The notes: generated by a model not told the origin, from the sequence alone. 64,000 nt of DNA from Burkholderia paludis (GCF_000732615.1 NZ_JPGL01000010.1:184458-248457), one strand, 5' to 3'; counted from the stretch's first letter, positions 9,437 through 20,745 are shown. A program made the numbers and translations.

Positions 9437-11674
9437 TCACGCATCGTGCATCCCGTATTCATAGGAGACGTACCGGTATCCGCCGTACTTCGATCCGTAT
9501 CCGTACTGGCCGAGCCGCGGATTGACGCCGTTGAAGATGATGCCGTTCAGGCGGATGCCGTTTTGCGCGAACCGCTTCGCCGCTTCGCCGATCTCGCCGA
9601 GCTTCGTCTTGCCGGCCATCGTGACCAGCAGCGACGTGCCGGCGATCGCGCCGAGAATGCCGGCATCGGGCACCGCGAGCACGGGCGCCGAGTCGACGAT
9701 GACGATGTCGTAACGCGACGACAGCGCGTCGACCAGCGGCGCGAGGTTCCGGTTCAGCAGCAGTTCGGCCGGGTGCTTCGGTATCGTCCCGGTCGAGATG
9801 AAATCGAGGCCGTCGACGATCTCGCGATGCATCACGTCGTCCACGTTGGCGCTTCCGGCGATCAGCTCGGTGAAGCCGCGCCCGCGCGGCAAGCCGAGAT
9901 AGTCGTGCAGCCGCCCCTTGCGGATGTCGCCGTCGATCAGCAGCACGCGCTTGCCCGCGCTGGCCATCACCACCGCCAGGTTCGACGAGATGAACGTCTT
10001 GCCCACGCCCGGCGCCGGGCCGGCGATCAGCACGATGTTGTTCTTCGCCTCGAGCATCGCGAACTGCAGCGCCGTGCGCAGGCTTCTCAGGCACTCCACC
10101 GCCGGCTCGTTCGGGTAGTCGACCGACAGGACCGACTTGTGGCCGCGCTTGCGTGCGGCCTCTTCGGCCAGCTCGCGCTGGTGGTCGCTGATCGGCACGG
10201 TCGTGTAGACCGCAAGGCCGAGCCGGCGCTCGATCTCGTTGTGGTCCGAGATGCCGTGGAACAGCATCGAGCGGACGATCGCGGCGCCGCAGCCGGCGAG
10301 CAGCCCGAGCAGCAGCGACGCCAGCGCGACGAGCGCCTTCTTCGGCCGCACCGCGACCTCCGGCACCGCCGCCGTGTCGACGAGGCGCACGTTGCCGACC
10401 TTGCCGGCCTGCACGAGCTGCAGTTGCTGCATGTTGTTCAGCAACGCCGTGTAGAGATCGGTGTTGACCTTCACGTCGAGCATCAGGCGCACGGTTTCCT
10501 GCTGAAGATCCGGCAGGCGCCGGATCTGGAGCTCGGCGGCGTTCCGGTAGCCGCCCAGCGCCGCGATCTGCTCGTCGATCGCGGCCACGCTCGGATGCCG
10601 TTCGGTGAAGCGGGACATCAGTTCCTGCCGCTTCTGCTGCAGTTCGAGCAGGCGCGTCTTCGCGTCCGCGCTCTGCGCCAGCGCGAGCTTCGCTTCCTCG
10701 GTGAGATCGACCGTCCCGTGCTCGTTGCGCACGCGGGTGAGGCGCGCCTCGGAATCGGTCAACTGCGCCTTGAGCTGCGGCAATTGGGCGTTGAGGAATT
10801 CGAGCGACTGCGCGGCCTCGGCCGATTTGCGCTCGATGTTCTGCCGGACGTACTGGCGGCCGATCTCGTTCATCGTGTCGCTCACCCACTTCGGATCGGT
10901 GTCCTGCAGGCTGGCGACGACGACGTCCGATTGCTTCACGCGCTCCTGCACGTTGAGGCGGTCGCGGATATCCTCGATCGTCTTCAGCCGCGAGTTGCGA
11001 ACCAGCACGAACGCGGCGCCGGGTTTCGCGTCGATCGCGTCGACGCGCAGCGCGACCGGGCCGCGCGGCGAGCGGAACCGCTCCAGCGTGCCGACCGTGC
11101 CCTCGACCGCGGCGTCGAAATCGCCGCCTTCGAGCCGATAGCGCTTGCCGCCCAGGTTCGTCAGCACGAACTTGTCGCCTTCGTTCTTGCGCGGCACGTC
11201 GAACGTCGACACGTCGATGCGCTCGCGCCCCCATGCGTAGCCGCCGACTCCGGCCAGGCCGGGATCGGACAGCCCGTCGCCGTGGCGCGCGATCCAGTCG
11301 CCGATCAGCGGAAAGCGTTTGGGCGATGCGTCGATGAACAGATGCAGCCTGTCCACCGCGCGTTCGACCACCAGCCTCGACGCGAGGATCTGCTGTTCGG
11401 CGGCCGCCGACGACTTGACGTCGAACAGCGCGGACACGTCGCCCAGCAGCGACTTGGCGGCGGAGGTATCGGGGCTGTCCTCGACCTGGACCATGATGTT
11501 CGCTTCGAACACCGGCTTGCCGAGCACCGCATATGCGAGGCCCGCGACGAGGAATACGCACGTGACGGCCGCGATCAGCCAGCGGCTTTCCAGCAGGATG
11601 TCGAGCACCGCGACGAAATCGGTCTCGCCGCCTTCTTCGGCGGCGTGCTGCGGCGGGGCGGAGGGTTGGGTCAT
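9437..11674 (-). CDS. wzc: Polysaccharide co-polymerase / BY-kinase
   Basis: This 745-residue inner-membrane tyrosine autokinase controls chain length and couples synthesis to Wza. An N-terminal Wzz domain has transmembrane helices at about 33-51 and 447-465, with a long periplasmic coiled-coil region (about 285-420) between. The cytoplasmic kinase has Walker A GPAPGVGKT (552-560), Walker A' VLLIDGDIRKGR (577-588) and Walker B IVIVDSAP (657-664). The tail contains seven tyrosines between 724 and 740, the expected autophosphorylation cluster. It is the substrate of the Wzb phosphatase encoded just upstream in the operon. Confidence 0.95.
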   Translation of the reverse strand: MTQPSAPPQHAAEEGGETDFVAVLDILLESRWLIAAVTCVFLVAGLAYAVLGKPVFEANIMVQVEDSPDTSAAKSLLGDVSALFDVKSSAAAEQQILASRLVVERAVDRLHLFIDASPKRFPLIGDWIARHGDGLSDPGLAGVGGYAWGRERIDVSTFDVPRKNEGDKFVLTNLGGKRYRLEGGDFDAAVEGTVGTLERFRSPRGPVALRVDAIDAKPGAAFVLVRNSRLKTIEDIRDRLNVQERVKQSDVVVASLQDTDPKWVSDTMNEIGRQYVRQNIERKSAEAAQSLEFLNAQLPQLKAQLTDSEARLTRVRNEHGTVDLTEEAKLALAQSADAKTRLLELQQKRQELMSRFTERHPSVAAIDEQIAALGGYRNAAELQIRRLPDLQQETVRLMLDVKVNTDLYTALLNNMQQLQLVQAGKVGNVRLVDTAAVPEVAVRPKKALVALASLLLGLLAGCGAAIVRSMLFHGISDHNEIERRLGLAVYTTVPISDHQRELAEEAARKRGHKSVLSVDYPNEPAVECLRSLRTALQFAMLEAKNNIVLIAGPAPGVGKTFISSNLAVVMASAGKRVLLIDGDIRKGRLHDYLGLPRGRGFTELIAGSANVDDVMHREIVDGLDFISTGTIPKHPAELLLNRNLAPLVDALSSRYDIVIVDSAPVLAVPDAGILGAIAGTSLLVTMAGKTKLGEIGEAAKRFAQNGIRLNGIIFNGVNPRLGQYGYGSKYGGYRYVSYEYGMHDA

Positions 11675-11711
11675 GGCAACGATAGGAGGCGAATGTGTTC
11701 CGGTGGGGCGT

Positions 11712-12146
11712 TCAGACGATGCGCAGGCGCTTCGACCACTCGGACACGCCGAGCTCGATCAGTCGCGCGCAGCGTTCGAATACGAACCTGGGCTGGCGGT
11801 AAGGGTCGTGCACGTCGAAATCCGTGTATTCGCCGATACGGAACACGCGGCCGCGCACGAACGGGAACTGGCTTTCGAGCGACGCACGCTGCCGCCGGTC
11901 CATCACGAGGATCAGGTCGGCTTCGGTGCACAGCGACAAGCCGATCTGCTGCGCGCGGTGCGTCGACACGTCGAATCCGCGCAGGCGCATGACGTCCTGC
12001 GCATACGGCGCGGCCGGCATGCCGACCAGCGCGTTCAGTCCGGCGGACACGACGCGGCGCCCGGGCATTGCCCGGCGCAGCATCGCTTCGGCCATCGGGC
12101 TGCGGCAGATGTTGCCCTCGCAAACGATCAGGATGGATTCGATCAT
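11712..12146 (-). CDS. wzb: Low-molecular-weight protein tyrosine phosphatase
   Basis: Wzb dephosphorylates the tyrosine tail of Wzc, a cycle needed for high-molecular-weight polymer. The P-loop CEGNICRS (residues 9-16) gives the catalytic Cys and Arg, and the general acid Asp lies in the DVHDPY segment near residue 115. The length of 144 residues is typical. The ATG at 12146 overlaps the TGA of wza (ATGA). A longer frame running through wza upstream is a shadow. Confidence 0.95.
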   Translation of the reverse strand: MIESILIVCEGNICRSPMAEAMLRRAMPGRRVVSAGLNALVGMPAAPYAQDVMRLRGFDVSTHRAQQIGLSLCTEADLILVMDRRQRASLESQFPFVRGRVFRIGEYTDFDVHDPYRQPRFVFERCARLIELGVSEWSKRLRIV

Positions 12147-13318
12147 TTGGTCGCAATCGCCGCGGTCAGGCCGGCGTTGATGGCCGGCATCAACAGGCTC
12201 AGCACGCGGCTGAACCGGACGAGCCCGTTGCCGTCGACATACACGACGTCCTTCGGCTTCAGCTGGAACTGGTTCGCCAGCACCATCGCGACCGGCGAGC
12301 GCGCATCGAGGTGATAGACCTGCGGCTGCTCGTCCTGCATGCCGCGCACCACGTACAGTTGCGCGGCGTCGGCCGTGTTCGCATTGAGGCTGCCGGCCTG
12401 CGAAATCGCTTCGCTCAGCGTCAGGCGGCCGTTGCGCATCGGCATCGCCGTGACCGGCTTGTTGACCTCGCCCATCACGAACACGCCGCTCTCGTCGCGA
12501 GGCAGCACGCGCACCAGGTCGCCGTTCCTCAGCACGATCTTCGACGGATTGCGTCCTTGTTCGGCCATCTCGGTCAGGTCGATCCGGCGCTCGACGCCGT
12601 CGCGCACGAGGACGATCCGGCTCTGGTCGGCCGACGCCGCAAAGCCGCCGGCCCGCCCGATCGCGTCGTACAGCGTCATCGGGATGTCGTTGAGCGGCTG
12701 CGTGCCCGGCGTGTGCACCTCGCCCTCGATATACACCTGCTTTGCGCGAAACGACGCGATGCGCACCGTGACCTGCGGATTCCTGAAGGTCTTGTCGAGA
12801 CGGTGCGTCAATTGCGTCTGCACCTGTTCGGCCGTGAGCCCCGCGACCGGCAGCCGGCCCGCATACGGAAACTGCAGCGTGCCGTCCTGGTCGACGACGA
12901 AACCCGGCGCCGCATCCGCCGCGCGCGGCGCGGCCTGCGCGGGCGCACCGAGCGCCGCCGCCAGTTCCGGGTGATCCCATACCGTGATCTGCAGCACGTC
13001 GCCGCGCCCGATCGTGTAGACGCCCGGCGCGGCGACGATGTCGCGCGCGTCGCCGCGCGCGCCGTGCTCCGCATCGCGCAGCCGCCGGATCAGCGACAGG
13101 TCGATGTTCGTGACCGGAACCGGCAGCGCGGCGCTGTCGGCCGGCGTGGCGCCGCTTTGCAGCGGAATCGACGCGGGCTGCTGCATGCGCATGCCCGGCG
13201 CGATACCGCACGCACCCAGCAATGCGCACAGCGGCAGGATCGCCGCAAGCGAACCGGCACGCGCCGGCCGTCGCGGCGCGGACCAACGCGCCGCGACCAT
13301 GAGACGCAACCTCTGCAT
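12143..13318 (-). CDS. wza: Outer-membrane polysaccharide export lipoprotein
   Basis: Wza forms the octameric outer-membrane channel for the polymer. The lipobox LGAC places the lipidated Cys at residue 37 after a rather long, Arg-rich leader. The Poly_export domain follows (GVYTIGRGDVLQITVWDHPEL), then SLBB-type domains (VYIEGEVHTPGTQPL and VFVMGEVNKPVTAMP). The C-terminal RFSRVLSLLMPAINAGLTAA is the amphipathic helix that forms the pore in known Wza structures. The length of 391 is normal. Confidence 0.95.
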   Translation of the reverse strand: MQRLRLMVAARWSAPRRPARAGSLAAILPLCALLGACGIAPGMRMQQPASIPLQSGATPADSAALPVPVTNIDLSLIRRLRDAEHGARGDARDIVAAPGVYTIGRGDVLQITVWDHPELAAALGAPAQAAPRAADAAPGFVVDQDGTLQFPYAGRLPVAGLTAEQVQTQLTHRLDKTFRNPQVTVRIASFRAKQVYIEGEVHTPGTQPLNDIPMTLYDAIGRAGGFAASADQSRIVLVRDGVERRIDLTEMAEQGRNPSKIVLRNGDLVRVLPRDESGVFVMGEVNKPVTAMPMRNGRLTLSEAISQAGSLNANTADAAQLYVVRGMQDEQPQVYHLDARSPVAMVLANQFQLKPKDVVYVDGNGLVRFSRVLSLLMPAINAGLTAAIATK

Positions 13319-13469
13319 GACAACCTCTCACCTGTTCTAATTTGAAATTGCTCCGATCGCCACGCGCCGCATCGACGCGTGTACAGCACCCCTGTCTAGA
13401 TCGGACTTGCTGCCTGCTGCCACCTTCCGCGATCGCCCGCGCCCCTGCCGGCGCGCGGGCCCGTCGCGG

Positions 13470-14546
13470 CTAGTACGCGCCCGAACCGCGCAGCACCACG
13501 TTGATCGTCCGGAACAGAATCCCGATATCGCGGCGCAGCGACCATTCGCGCACGTAGGACACGTCGAGCGACACGCGCGTCGAATAGTCGGTGTCGTTCC
13601 TGCCGCTGACCTGCCAGAGGCCGGTCATGCCGGGCTTCGCCATCAGGTAGTAGCGCGCGTCCGTGCCGTAGCGCTCGAGCTCGGCCTCGACGATCGGGCG
13701 CGGCCCGACCAGGCTCATGTCGCCCCTCAGCACGTTGATCAGTTGCGGCAGCTCGTCGAGACTCGTCTTGCGCAGGAACCGGCCGACCGGCGTGATGCGG
13801 ACGTCGTTCTTCAGCTTGAACTCGCGATCCCATTCCGCGCGGGCGTCGGGATCGCGCTCCAGCAGCGCCTTGAGCGCCGCATCGGCGTTCGTCACCATCG
13901 AACGGAATTTCAGGCATTTGAACCGCCGGCCGTTGCGGCCGACCCGCTCGTGACCGAAGATCGCCGGGCCGCCGTCGCGCCGCACGGTCCAGGCGATGCC
14001 CGACAGGACCGGCGCCAGCATGACCAGCAACAGCGACGCGCCGGCCAGGTCGAAGCTTCGCTTGACCATCCGCCCGATTCGCCCTGCCGCCGCGTGGCCG
14101 GATTCCTGCTGGCCGAACCGGTCGGCGTGCGCGATGCCCGCCGCGCGAACCTGGCCGCCCGCCCGCTCGATCGCGCCGAAGATCGCGAGCGTCAGCGCGC
14201 GAAAGGCGATCAGGCCGATGCCGCTCGCGAGCGTCCAGTACACGAACCATTCGCTCGACAGCACGTGTGCGCGATGCAGCACGTACAGGAGCGCGGTGCT
14301 CATGCCCTGCACGACGCTCCAGGCGAGCACGGTGCGGCCGAGCACGCGCAACGGCGATCGCTTGCGCGCCGGCTCGTAGATGCCGCACGCCGGAAATACC
14401 GTCAACGCCAGCGCGGCGGCGAACGCCACCAGCGCGCCGTCGAACAGGGCCCCTCGCGCACCGCCGGCCGCACCGATCGACGCGGGAATGAACGCGCCCA
14501 GCACAATCAGCCCGATATCGGTCGCTCGATTGATCAACGAATTCAT
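13470..14546 (-). CDS. Polyisoprenyl-phosphate hexose-1-phosphate transferase lacking the usual Rossmann domain
   Basis: This enzyme starts the repeat unit by transferring hexose-1-phosphate (Glc or Gal) from a UDP-sugar to undecaprenyl phosphate. Four N-terminal hydrophobic segments lie between residues 10 and 127. The catalytic sugar-transferase domain occupies 160-358, with KFRSM (213-217), SLDELPQ containing the Asp-Glu pair (262-268), MSLVGPRP (277-284) and PGMTGLWQVSGR. WcaJ/WbaP relatives are about 460 residues with a CoA-binding-like Rossmann domain between these parts; here only about 30 residues connect them. It is the first gene of the operon. Confidence 0.9.
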   Translation of the reverse strand: MNSLINRATDIGLIVLGAFIPASIGAAGGARGALFDGALVAFAAALALTVFPACGIYEPARKRSPLRVLGRTVLAWSVVQGMSTALLYVLHRAHVLSSEWFVYWTLASGIGLIAFRALTLAIFGAIERAGGQVRAAGIAHADRFGQQESGHAAAGRIGRMVKRSFDLAGASLLLVMLAPVLSGIAWTVRRDGGPAIFGHERVGRNGRRFKCLKFRSMVTNADAALKALLERDPDARAEWDREFKLKNDVRITPVGRFLRKTSLDELPQLINVLRGDMSLVGPRPIVEAELERYGTDARYYLMAKPGMTGLWQVSGRNDTDYSTRVSLDVSYVREWSLRRDIGILFRTINVVLRGSGAY

Positions 14547-15321
14547 TGATGTGAACTCCTAATTCATCGTCCAACACCCGTTCGCGCGGCGCGTCGGCGC
14601 CTCACGTCTTCACTGCATGCGATGCGCATCCCCCTGGCCTCTCCGGCCCGGCACGATGCGCATTCAACGCGGCGCGATCGTCGCGACGTCGTTGCTTCAA
14701 TGTTTCCGCAGCGCATCATATGCGTCGCCATTCGCGCTTTTACCGCTTGCGTCCGAATTCGCCTTGTTGATGGCGGAACAAATCAAGGCCGATTTCCGCG
14801 CGAATTCATTCAATTCATTTCATCGATTGCGCAATGAAATTCCGCACGCGAATGGCAAGCGCGCGCTGAAGCGATTGACGAACGGTTATTGAATTTCGAT
14901 GGACCGCGCCGGTCGTTTCAGGCGCATCGGGCAGCGACCGAATCCTTCGCTCGCCGCCCGGAACATGCGGGCAAGCACCGGCCGGACGCGATCGGCGCGA
15001 ATGCTGGCTCGACGAATAAAAAGGCCTGCGCAGTGCGCTCACGGCAGCACGGCAGGCAAAATTCCGAGGAGTGCCGGGGTGCCGCCTCCTCGAAAGTCCA
15101 GTCGATAAGTTAATCCGGCGGAAGGGTGCTTTTGACGCGCCATGTCGGACCGCGCCACGATTGTGGCTGAATCCGACTTCGTCGCATTTTGATTGACGAA
15201 TATCCGGTTTTTATTCCGGAATGACGGCTTCGCAATTCTACTTGAACACGAATATCCGTCATGAAACGGCTTGCACGGTATCGAATCCGGCGGATCGATA
15301 CCGGTCGGCGCGCCACGCGCC
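14547..15321. other. 775-base upstream region of the exopolysaccharide operon
   Basis: No coding frame here resembles a protein. The stretch is more AT-rich than the flanking genes and must hold the promoter and leader of the minus-strand polysaccharide operon, plus the 3' end of the adjacent regulator unit. The near-palindrome ATTCCGGAAT occurs near 15213, and CCGGAATAT-type motifs recur on both sides of the regulator gene. I could not assign a specific operator or JUMPstart-like element. Confidence 0.5.
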
Positions 15322-16398
15322 CTAGGAGGTCGTGCCGCTCATCCAGTCGCTCAGATCCGACGCGTACAGCATCTCCGCCGACGCATCGCCGCCCTTTCGC
15401 GCGGCGGTCCGGTATTCGGTCGGCGAGGTCTGCAGGTGCTGGCGAAACAGCTTGGCCATCCGGTCGCCGCTGCCCAGGCCGGTGCGCCTCGCGACCTTGT
15501 CCGCGGGGAGATCCGTCTCGATCAGCATGCGGCAGGCTTTTTCGAGGCGGATTCTCAGCACGAACTCGGTGGGCGTGACGCCGATTTCGTTCTTGAAGCG
15601 CCGCAGGAAATTGCGCTCGCTCATCGCCGCCGCCTGCGCCGCTTCCGCAATCGAGATGCGATTCTCACTGTTCACGCGCAGGTGATGCGCCGCCATCCGG
15701 ATCAGCGTGCTGGCCCGCGCGACGCGCGCGCCGAACAACACGTCGGTCAACCTCCGGTTCGCGCCGGACACCATGCACGCCACGATTTCCTGCGCGACTT
15801 CGTAGCCCATGTCCACCCGGACGATCGACAGCGCATCCGAGAAAGGCCCGTCGTCCTCGTCGCCGGCATAGTCGGCGGCGTCGGGTCCGACCTGCAGAGC
15901 CCTGCCGCCATCCATGTCGGGCGAGGCCTTCTCCACCTCCTTCTGCGGCAGGTGCATCTGCGTGAGCAACTTCCGGCCGCCGCTGCTGCCCCTGACGACA
16001 CGCGCACGCCGGTGCGCATACCTCAGCCAGGCGATCAGCTGCTCGTCGAGCTCGTCGGGATCGTCGATCCCGCCCTGCCCGCCCAGAACGAACATCGCAT
16101 GCACGACGCTGGCGTCGAGCGTACGGGCCGCGTCCGTCCAGATTCCGACACCCGACGACGACCGGACCGGCCCGCCGTGCACGGAATAGAGCCGTAATTC
16201 GTAGTGGTCGACAAATGCGCCGTCCGCACGGCCGAGTTGATTGGCGAGTTCGAAAACCGCGGCAAGCTTGCCCATCTGCATAATGGGAAAACCCTCGAGC
16301 AACAGCACGATTACGCTTGCGCGTTGGTGCCCGTTACCGGGGCCTCTACCACGATTCACGGTGAACCCCGCCGATGAATGATTCGACACTGTCTGCAT
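15322..16398 (-). CDS. GlxA-type AraC transcriptional regulator with degenerate amidotransferase domain
   Basis: The first 220 residues of this 358-residue protein resemble the DJ-1/PfpI domain of GlxA regulators (SVIVLLLEGFPIMQMGKLAAVFEL and FVLGGQGGIDD). The segment that should hold the catalytic Cys reads VRGSSGG, so catalysis is unlikely. The C-terminal AraC domain has two helix-turn-helix units (ISIAEAAQAAAMSERNFLRRFKNEIG and PADKVARRTGLGSGDRMAKLFRQH). The start at 16398 follows an AAAGG-type ribosome site; a longer frame upstream is unlikely. Its position just upstream of the exopolysaccharide operon, on the same strand, suggests it controls that operon. The signal is unknown. Confidence 0.82.
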   Translation of the reverse strand: MQTVSNHSSAGFTVNRGRGPGNGHQRASVIVLLLEGFPIMQMGKLAAVFELANQLGRADGAFVDHYELRLYSVHGGPVRSSSGVGIWTDAARTLDASVVHAMFVLGGQGGIDDPDELDEQLIAWLRYAHRRARVVRGSSGGRKLLTQMHLPQKEVEKASPDMDGGRALQVGPDAADYAGDEDDGPFSDALSIVRVDMGYEVAQEIVACMVSGANRRLTDVLFGARVARASTLIRMAAHHLRVNSENRISIAEAAQAAAMSERNFLRRFKNEIGVTPTEFVLRIRLEKACRMLIETDLPADKVARRTGLGSGDRMAKLFRQHLQTSPTEYRTAARKGGDASAEMLYASDLSDWMSGTTS

Positions 16399-17680
16399 TA
16401 TTACGGACCTTTGACAATTTCTTACATTTCTGATTTTCTGCGCCGCATCATATGGGCGACCCTCGTCCGCCGATTTGTCAATGTCTGTTTTCGCCGTGTT
16501 GTTGTCGGAATCAATCAAGCAGATGGTATGGCCCTTTTTCAAGATTCTTCGTACCCGATCGCAATACATTCATTCAAATCCGCAGACAATTGATGCACGT
16601 CATTGACGCGGGATTTTGAACCGGAATATGGTTGGCGGTTCTTTCCGCGGCCGAGTACGAGGAACCGGAATCCGTTGGATACGCCAAAAATACCGGCTGG
16701 CAAGGCCGGAGCGAGAAAAGGAGCAGGCATTCGGAATGCAATGCGGCGCTTCATGTGAAACGCGCATCGCCGCATTTCGCCCGGACCGGACGGCCGCCCG
16801 CCCCGCTGCGCCTTGCCCCCCGCCCGTGCGGCCCGCTCCCCGGTCAATCGCGTAATTCGGGATGTTTCATGTGAATACCGGGCATGTCGCAATTTCTGGT
16901 AATGCCGACGACCGCATGTAAAATCGACCGATTTTTACCTCGAAATTACCGAATTCGAGTCGGCGGCGGAGTGCCGGCATCGTATACACATCGATTTACC
17001 GCAAGCGTTTCCGGTGGGGATTTTTATGGACTTTATTGAACGAGCGGGCAGCCTTCTGCCCCGAAACCATATTTAAATCGCGGTTTCATCGCCGAATATT
17101 CCGGTTTGACGTCACGCAAACGTTCTCGCCGATACGGATTTACCCATCGACGCGTGCACGGGATTCACGCGACGTGAAACTCTCCATCATTTGCCGCATT
17201 CGTCCGCACCGATTCCCCGCGAGCGGGCAAGTTTACCGACCGGACGGACTGTTTTTACGGGCTGTCGAATTGTCTTGACGGACGCGAACTTCCGCCGGCT
17301 GTCGGGCCGGCGACGCGCAGGCCGCCGCGGTCGCGCCGGGGGAGGAGTCGTGCGCGCATCGGGCACGCGTCGCCCGGCGGGTGCGGCAAGCTGCAGCGAC
17401 ACTGACGCGGCGTCGGTCGCGCCGGGATCGACGCGCGGGGTCGGTGGAGAGGGAAAACGGCTCGGCGCGCACGTGCGTCCCGGTCGGGACGCACGCGGCC
17501 AAAGCCGGCCGAACGGACGGCCGGAAAATATGGCGGGGCCGTGGCGCGCGTGACGGCACGCGCGAAAGATGCCTGCCGCCATGCGGCAGACCGGGACAGT
17601 CCCGGGTCGGATGCAAAGGATTGCGAATCAAGCCGGCGCGTTCATTCCGCCGCTTGCCGCCCTCCCGATCGGGCACGCCA
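16399..17680. other. Long (about 1.3 kb) non-coding stretch upstream of the GlxA-type regulator
   Basis: Frames here are short and low in coding character. Visible structure includes a GTAAAATC/GATTTTTAC hairpin near 16917-16937, a GGGCAG-CCTT-CTGCCC hairpin at 17046-17061, two copies of TTCATGTGAA (near 16752 and 16866) and CCGGAATAT-type motifs (near 16620 and 17096). It is AT-richer than its surroundings until about 17270. It may be a large regulatory region or a foreign insertion. Confidence 0.4.
17026..17076 (+). CDS. Possible 16-codon small ORF with a strong ribosome site
   Basis: An ATG at 17026 is preceded at optimal distance by GGTGGGGA. The frame reads 16 residues (MDFIERAGSLLPRNHI) before TAA. 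A hairpin of GGGCAG and CTGCCC arms lies inside the coding part. Nothing else supports expression and the peptide is not recognised. It could be a regulatory leader peptide or chance. Confidence 0.2.
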   Translation: MDFIERAGSLLPRNHI

Positions 17681-17726
17681 AAACGACCGCGGCGCCGGAC
17701 AACCCAGGTCGTCCGGCGCCGCGGTC
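17681..17726 (-). terminator. Rho-independent terminator of the TRAP transporter operon
   Basis: Perfect 16-bp arms (17685-17700 and 17711-17726, GACCGCGGCGCCGGAC and its complement) enclose a 10-base loop. Read on the minus strand the stem is followed by GTTTT. It starts 20 bases after the stop of the large permease gene. Confidence 0.88.
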
Positions 17727-17745
17727 AGGCGAAACGGGCGTTCGC

Positions 17746-19098
17746 TCAGAACACCGCGTGCCCGCTGATGAGGCTCGGCAGCCAGGTGGAGAAGAACGGC
17801 AGGTAGGTGACGATGTTGATCGCACTGAAGATCGCGAGATAGTACGGCCACGCCATCTTCGTGGTCTCGCCGATCGACACGTTGCCGATCGCGCAGCCGA
17901 CGAACTGCACCGACCCGATCGGCGGATGCACGAGGCCGAGCGAGCAGTTCAGCAGCAGCATGATCCCGAACTGCACGGGCCCGACGCCGCACGCCATCGC
18001 GATCGGCAGGAACAGCGGCGTCGTGATCAGGATGTGCGCGGCCATGTCGACGAACGTGCCGAGGAACACCTGGATGATGTTGATGTACAGCAGCATCAGC
18101 CAGGGCGCGGCGGTCGACTGCTTCAGCAGCCCTTCGATCGCATCCGGAATCTCCAGGTACGACATCTGGAAGCGCAGCATGTTGGACACCGCGATCAGCA
18201 GCAGCACGACCCCGGTCGTACGCGCCGCATGCGACAGCGCGCGGCGCAGCTTCTCGACCGTCAGCGTCCGGTAGACGAGCGCGGTCAGCACGAGCGAGTA
18301 CACGACGGCGATCGCGGCCGCTTCCGTCGCGGTCGCGATCCCCTTCGCGACGCACACCAGGATGATCGCGATCACCATCAGCCCCGGCACCGCGCCGACG
18401 AAGCTGCGCAGCACCGCATACCAGCCGGGAAACGCGGGCAGCGCGGACGAGCCGTCCGCGCGGCGCGGATAGCCGTGACGCACGGCCTGCCAGTATGCGG
18501 CGGCGAGCACGAAGCCCATCACCCACAGCACCGGCAGCAGCCCCGAGAACAGCAGGTCGCCGATCGACACGCCGCTCACCGGCTGGCCGTGCAGCATCCC
18601 CGTGATCCCCTGCGCGGCGAACGCGTAGATGATCATGTTGGTGGAGGTGGGCATCAGCGCGCCGGCCAGCGACGCGTGCGTCGTCACGTTGACCGCGTAT
18701 GCGGCGCTGTAGCCTTCGCGCTTCATCAGCGGGATCACCACGCCGCCCATTGCCGACGTATCGGCGGTCGGCGAGCCCGACACGCCGCCGAACAGCGTGC
18801 AGGCGACGACGTTCGCCATCCCGAGGCCGCCGCGGAAATGGCCGACGGTCGCCTGCGCGAAGCGCAGGATCCGGTCGGCGATGCCGCCGTGCAGCATCAG
18901 TTCGCCGGAGAAGATGAAGAACGGCACCGCGAGGAACGAGAATGCATTCATCCCCGAGACCATCGCCTGCATCGCGGTCGCGATCGGCAGGCCTTCGACC
19001 ATATAGGTCAGCACGCACGCTATCCCGAGCGCGAACGATACGGGTACGCCGAGCACGAGGAAAATCAGAAAACTGACGGACAGGATCGCGAGTTCCAT
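17746..19098 (-). CDS. dctM: TRAP transporter large permease (DctM family)
   Basis: This 450-residue, roughly 12-helix protein belongs to the DctM/SiaM family, the membrane component that drives solute uptake with a sodium or proton gradient. Typical features are the N-terminal VSFLIFLVLGVPVSFALGIACV, the AFSFLAVPFFIFSGELM segment, FGGVSGSPTADTSAMG and PMTLP-type repeats rich in Gly. It follows the small permease by 4 bases and ends the operon. The substrate is probably an organic or sugar acid, as for the family. Confidence 0.93.
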   Translation of the reverse strand: MELAILSVSFLIFLVLGVPVSFALGIACVLTYMVEGLPIATAMQAMVSGMNAFSFLAVPFFIFSGELMLHGGIADRILRFAQATVGHFRGGLGMANVVACTLFGGVSGSPTADTSAMGGVVIPLMKREGYSAAYAVNVTTHASLAGALMPTSTNMIIYAFAAQGITGMLHGQPVSGVSIGDLLFSGLLPVLWVMGFVLAAAYWQAVRHGYPRRADGSSALPAFPGWYAVLRSFVGAVPGLMVIAIILVCVAKGIATATEAAAIAVVYSLVLTALVYRTLTVEKLRRALSHAARTTGVVLLLIAVSNMLRFQMSYLEIPDAIEGLLKQSTAAPWLMLLYINIIQVFLGTFVDMAAHILITTPLFLPIAMACGVGPVQFGIMLLLNCSLGLVHPPIGSVQFVGCAIGNVSIGETTKMAWPYYLAIFSAINIVTYLPFFSTWLPSLISGHAVF

Positions 19099-19102
19099 GG
19101 CG

Positions 19103-20685
<1,583 letters not shown>

Positions 20686-20745
20686 TTATTGCGCGGCGAT
20701 CCGCCGGCCGGCGCGTGCTTCGGCGCCGTGCTCGCCGACCGCAGA

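Noticed and set aside
8078..11992. A 1304-codon plus-strand frame opposite the flippase and Wzc genes
   Set aside because: The composition is Arg/His/Asp-rich, typical of antisense frames in GC-rich DNA, and wzx and wzc on the other strand carry clear motifs.
11712..13331. A 539-codon minus-strand frame suggesting a Wza-Wzb fusion
   Set aside because: The part before the Wzb start is a shadow of wza in another frame; wza and wzb are separate genes overlapping by four bases.
16539..16892. A 117-codon minus-strand frame in the non-coding stretch
   Set aside because: It has no ribosome site, low-complexity composition and no recognisable motif.
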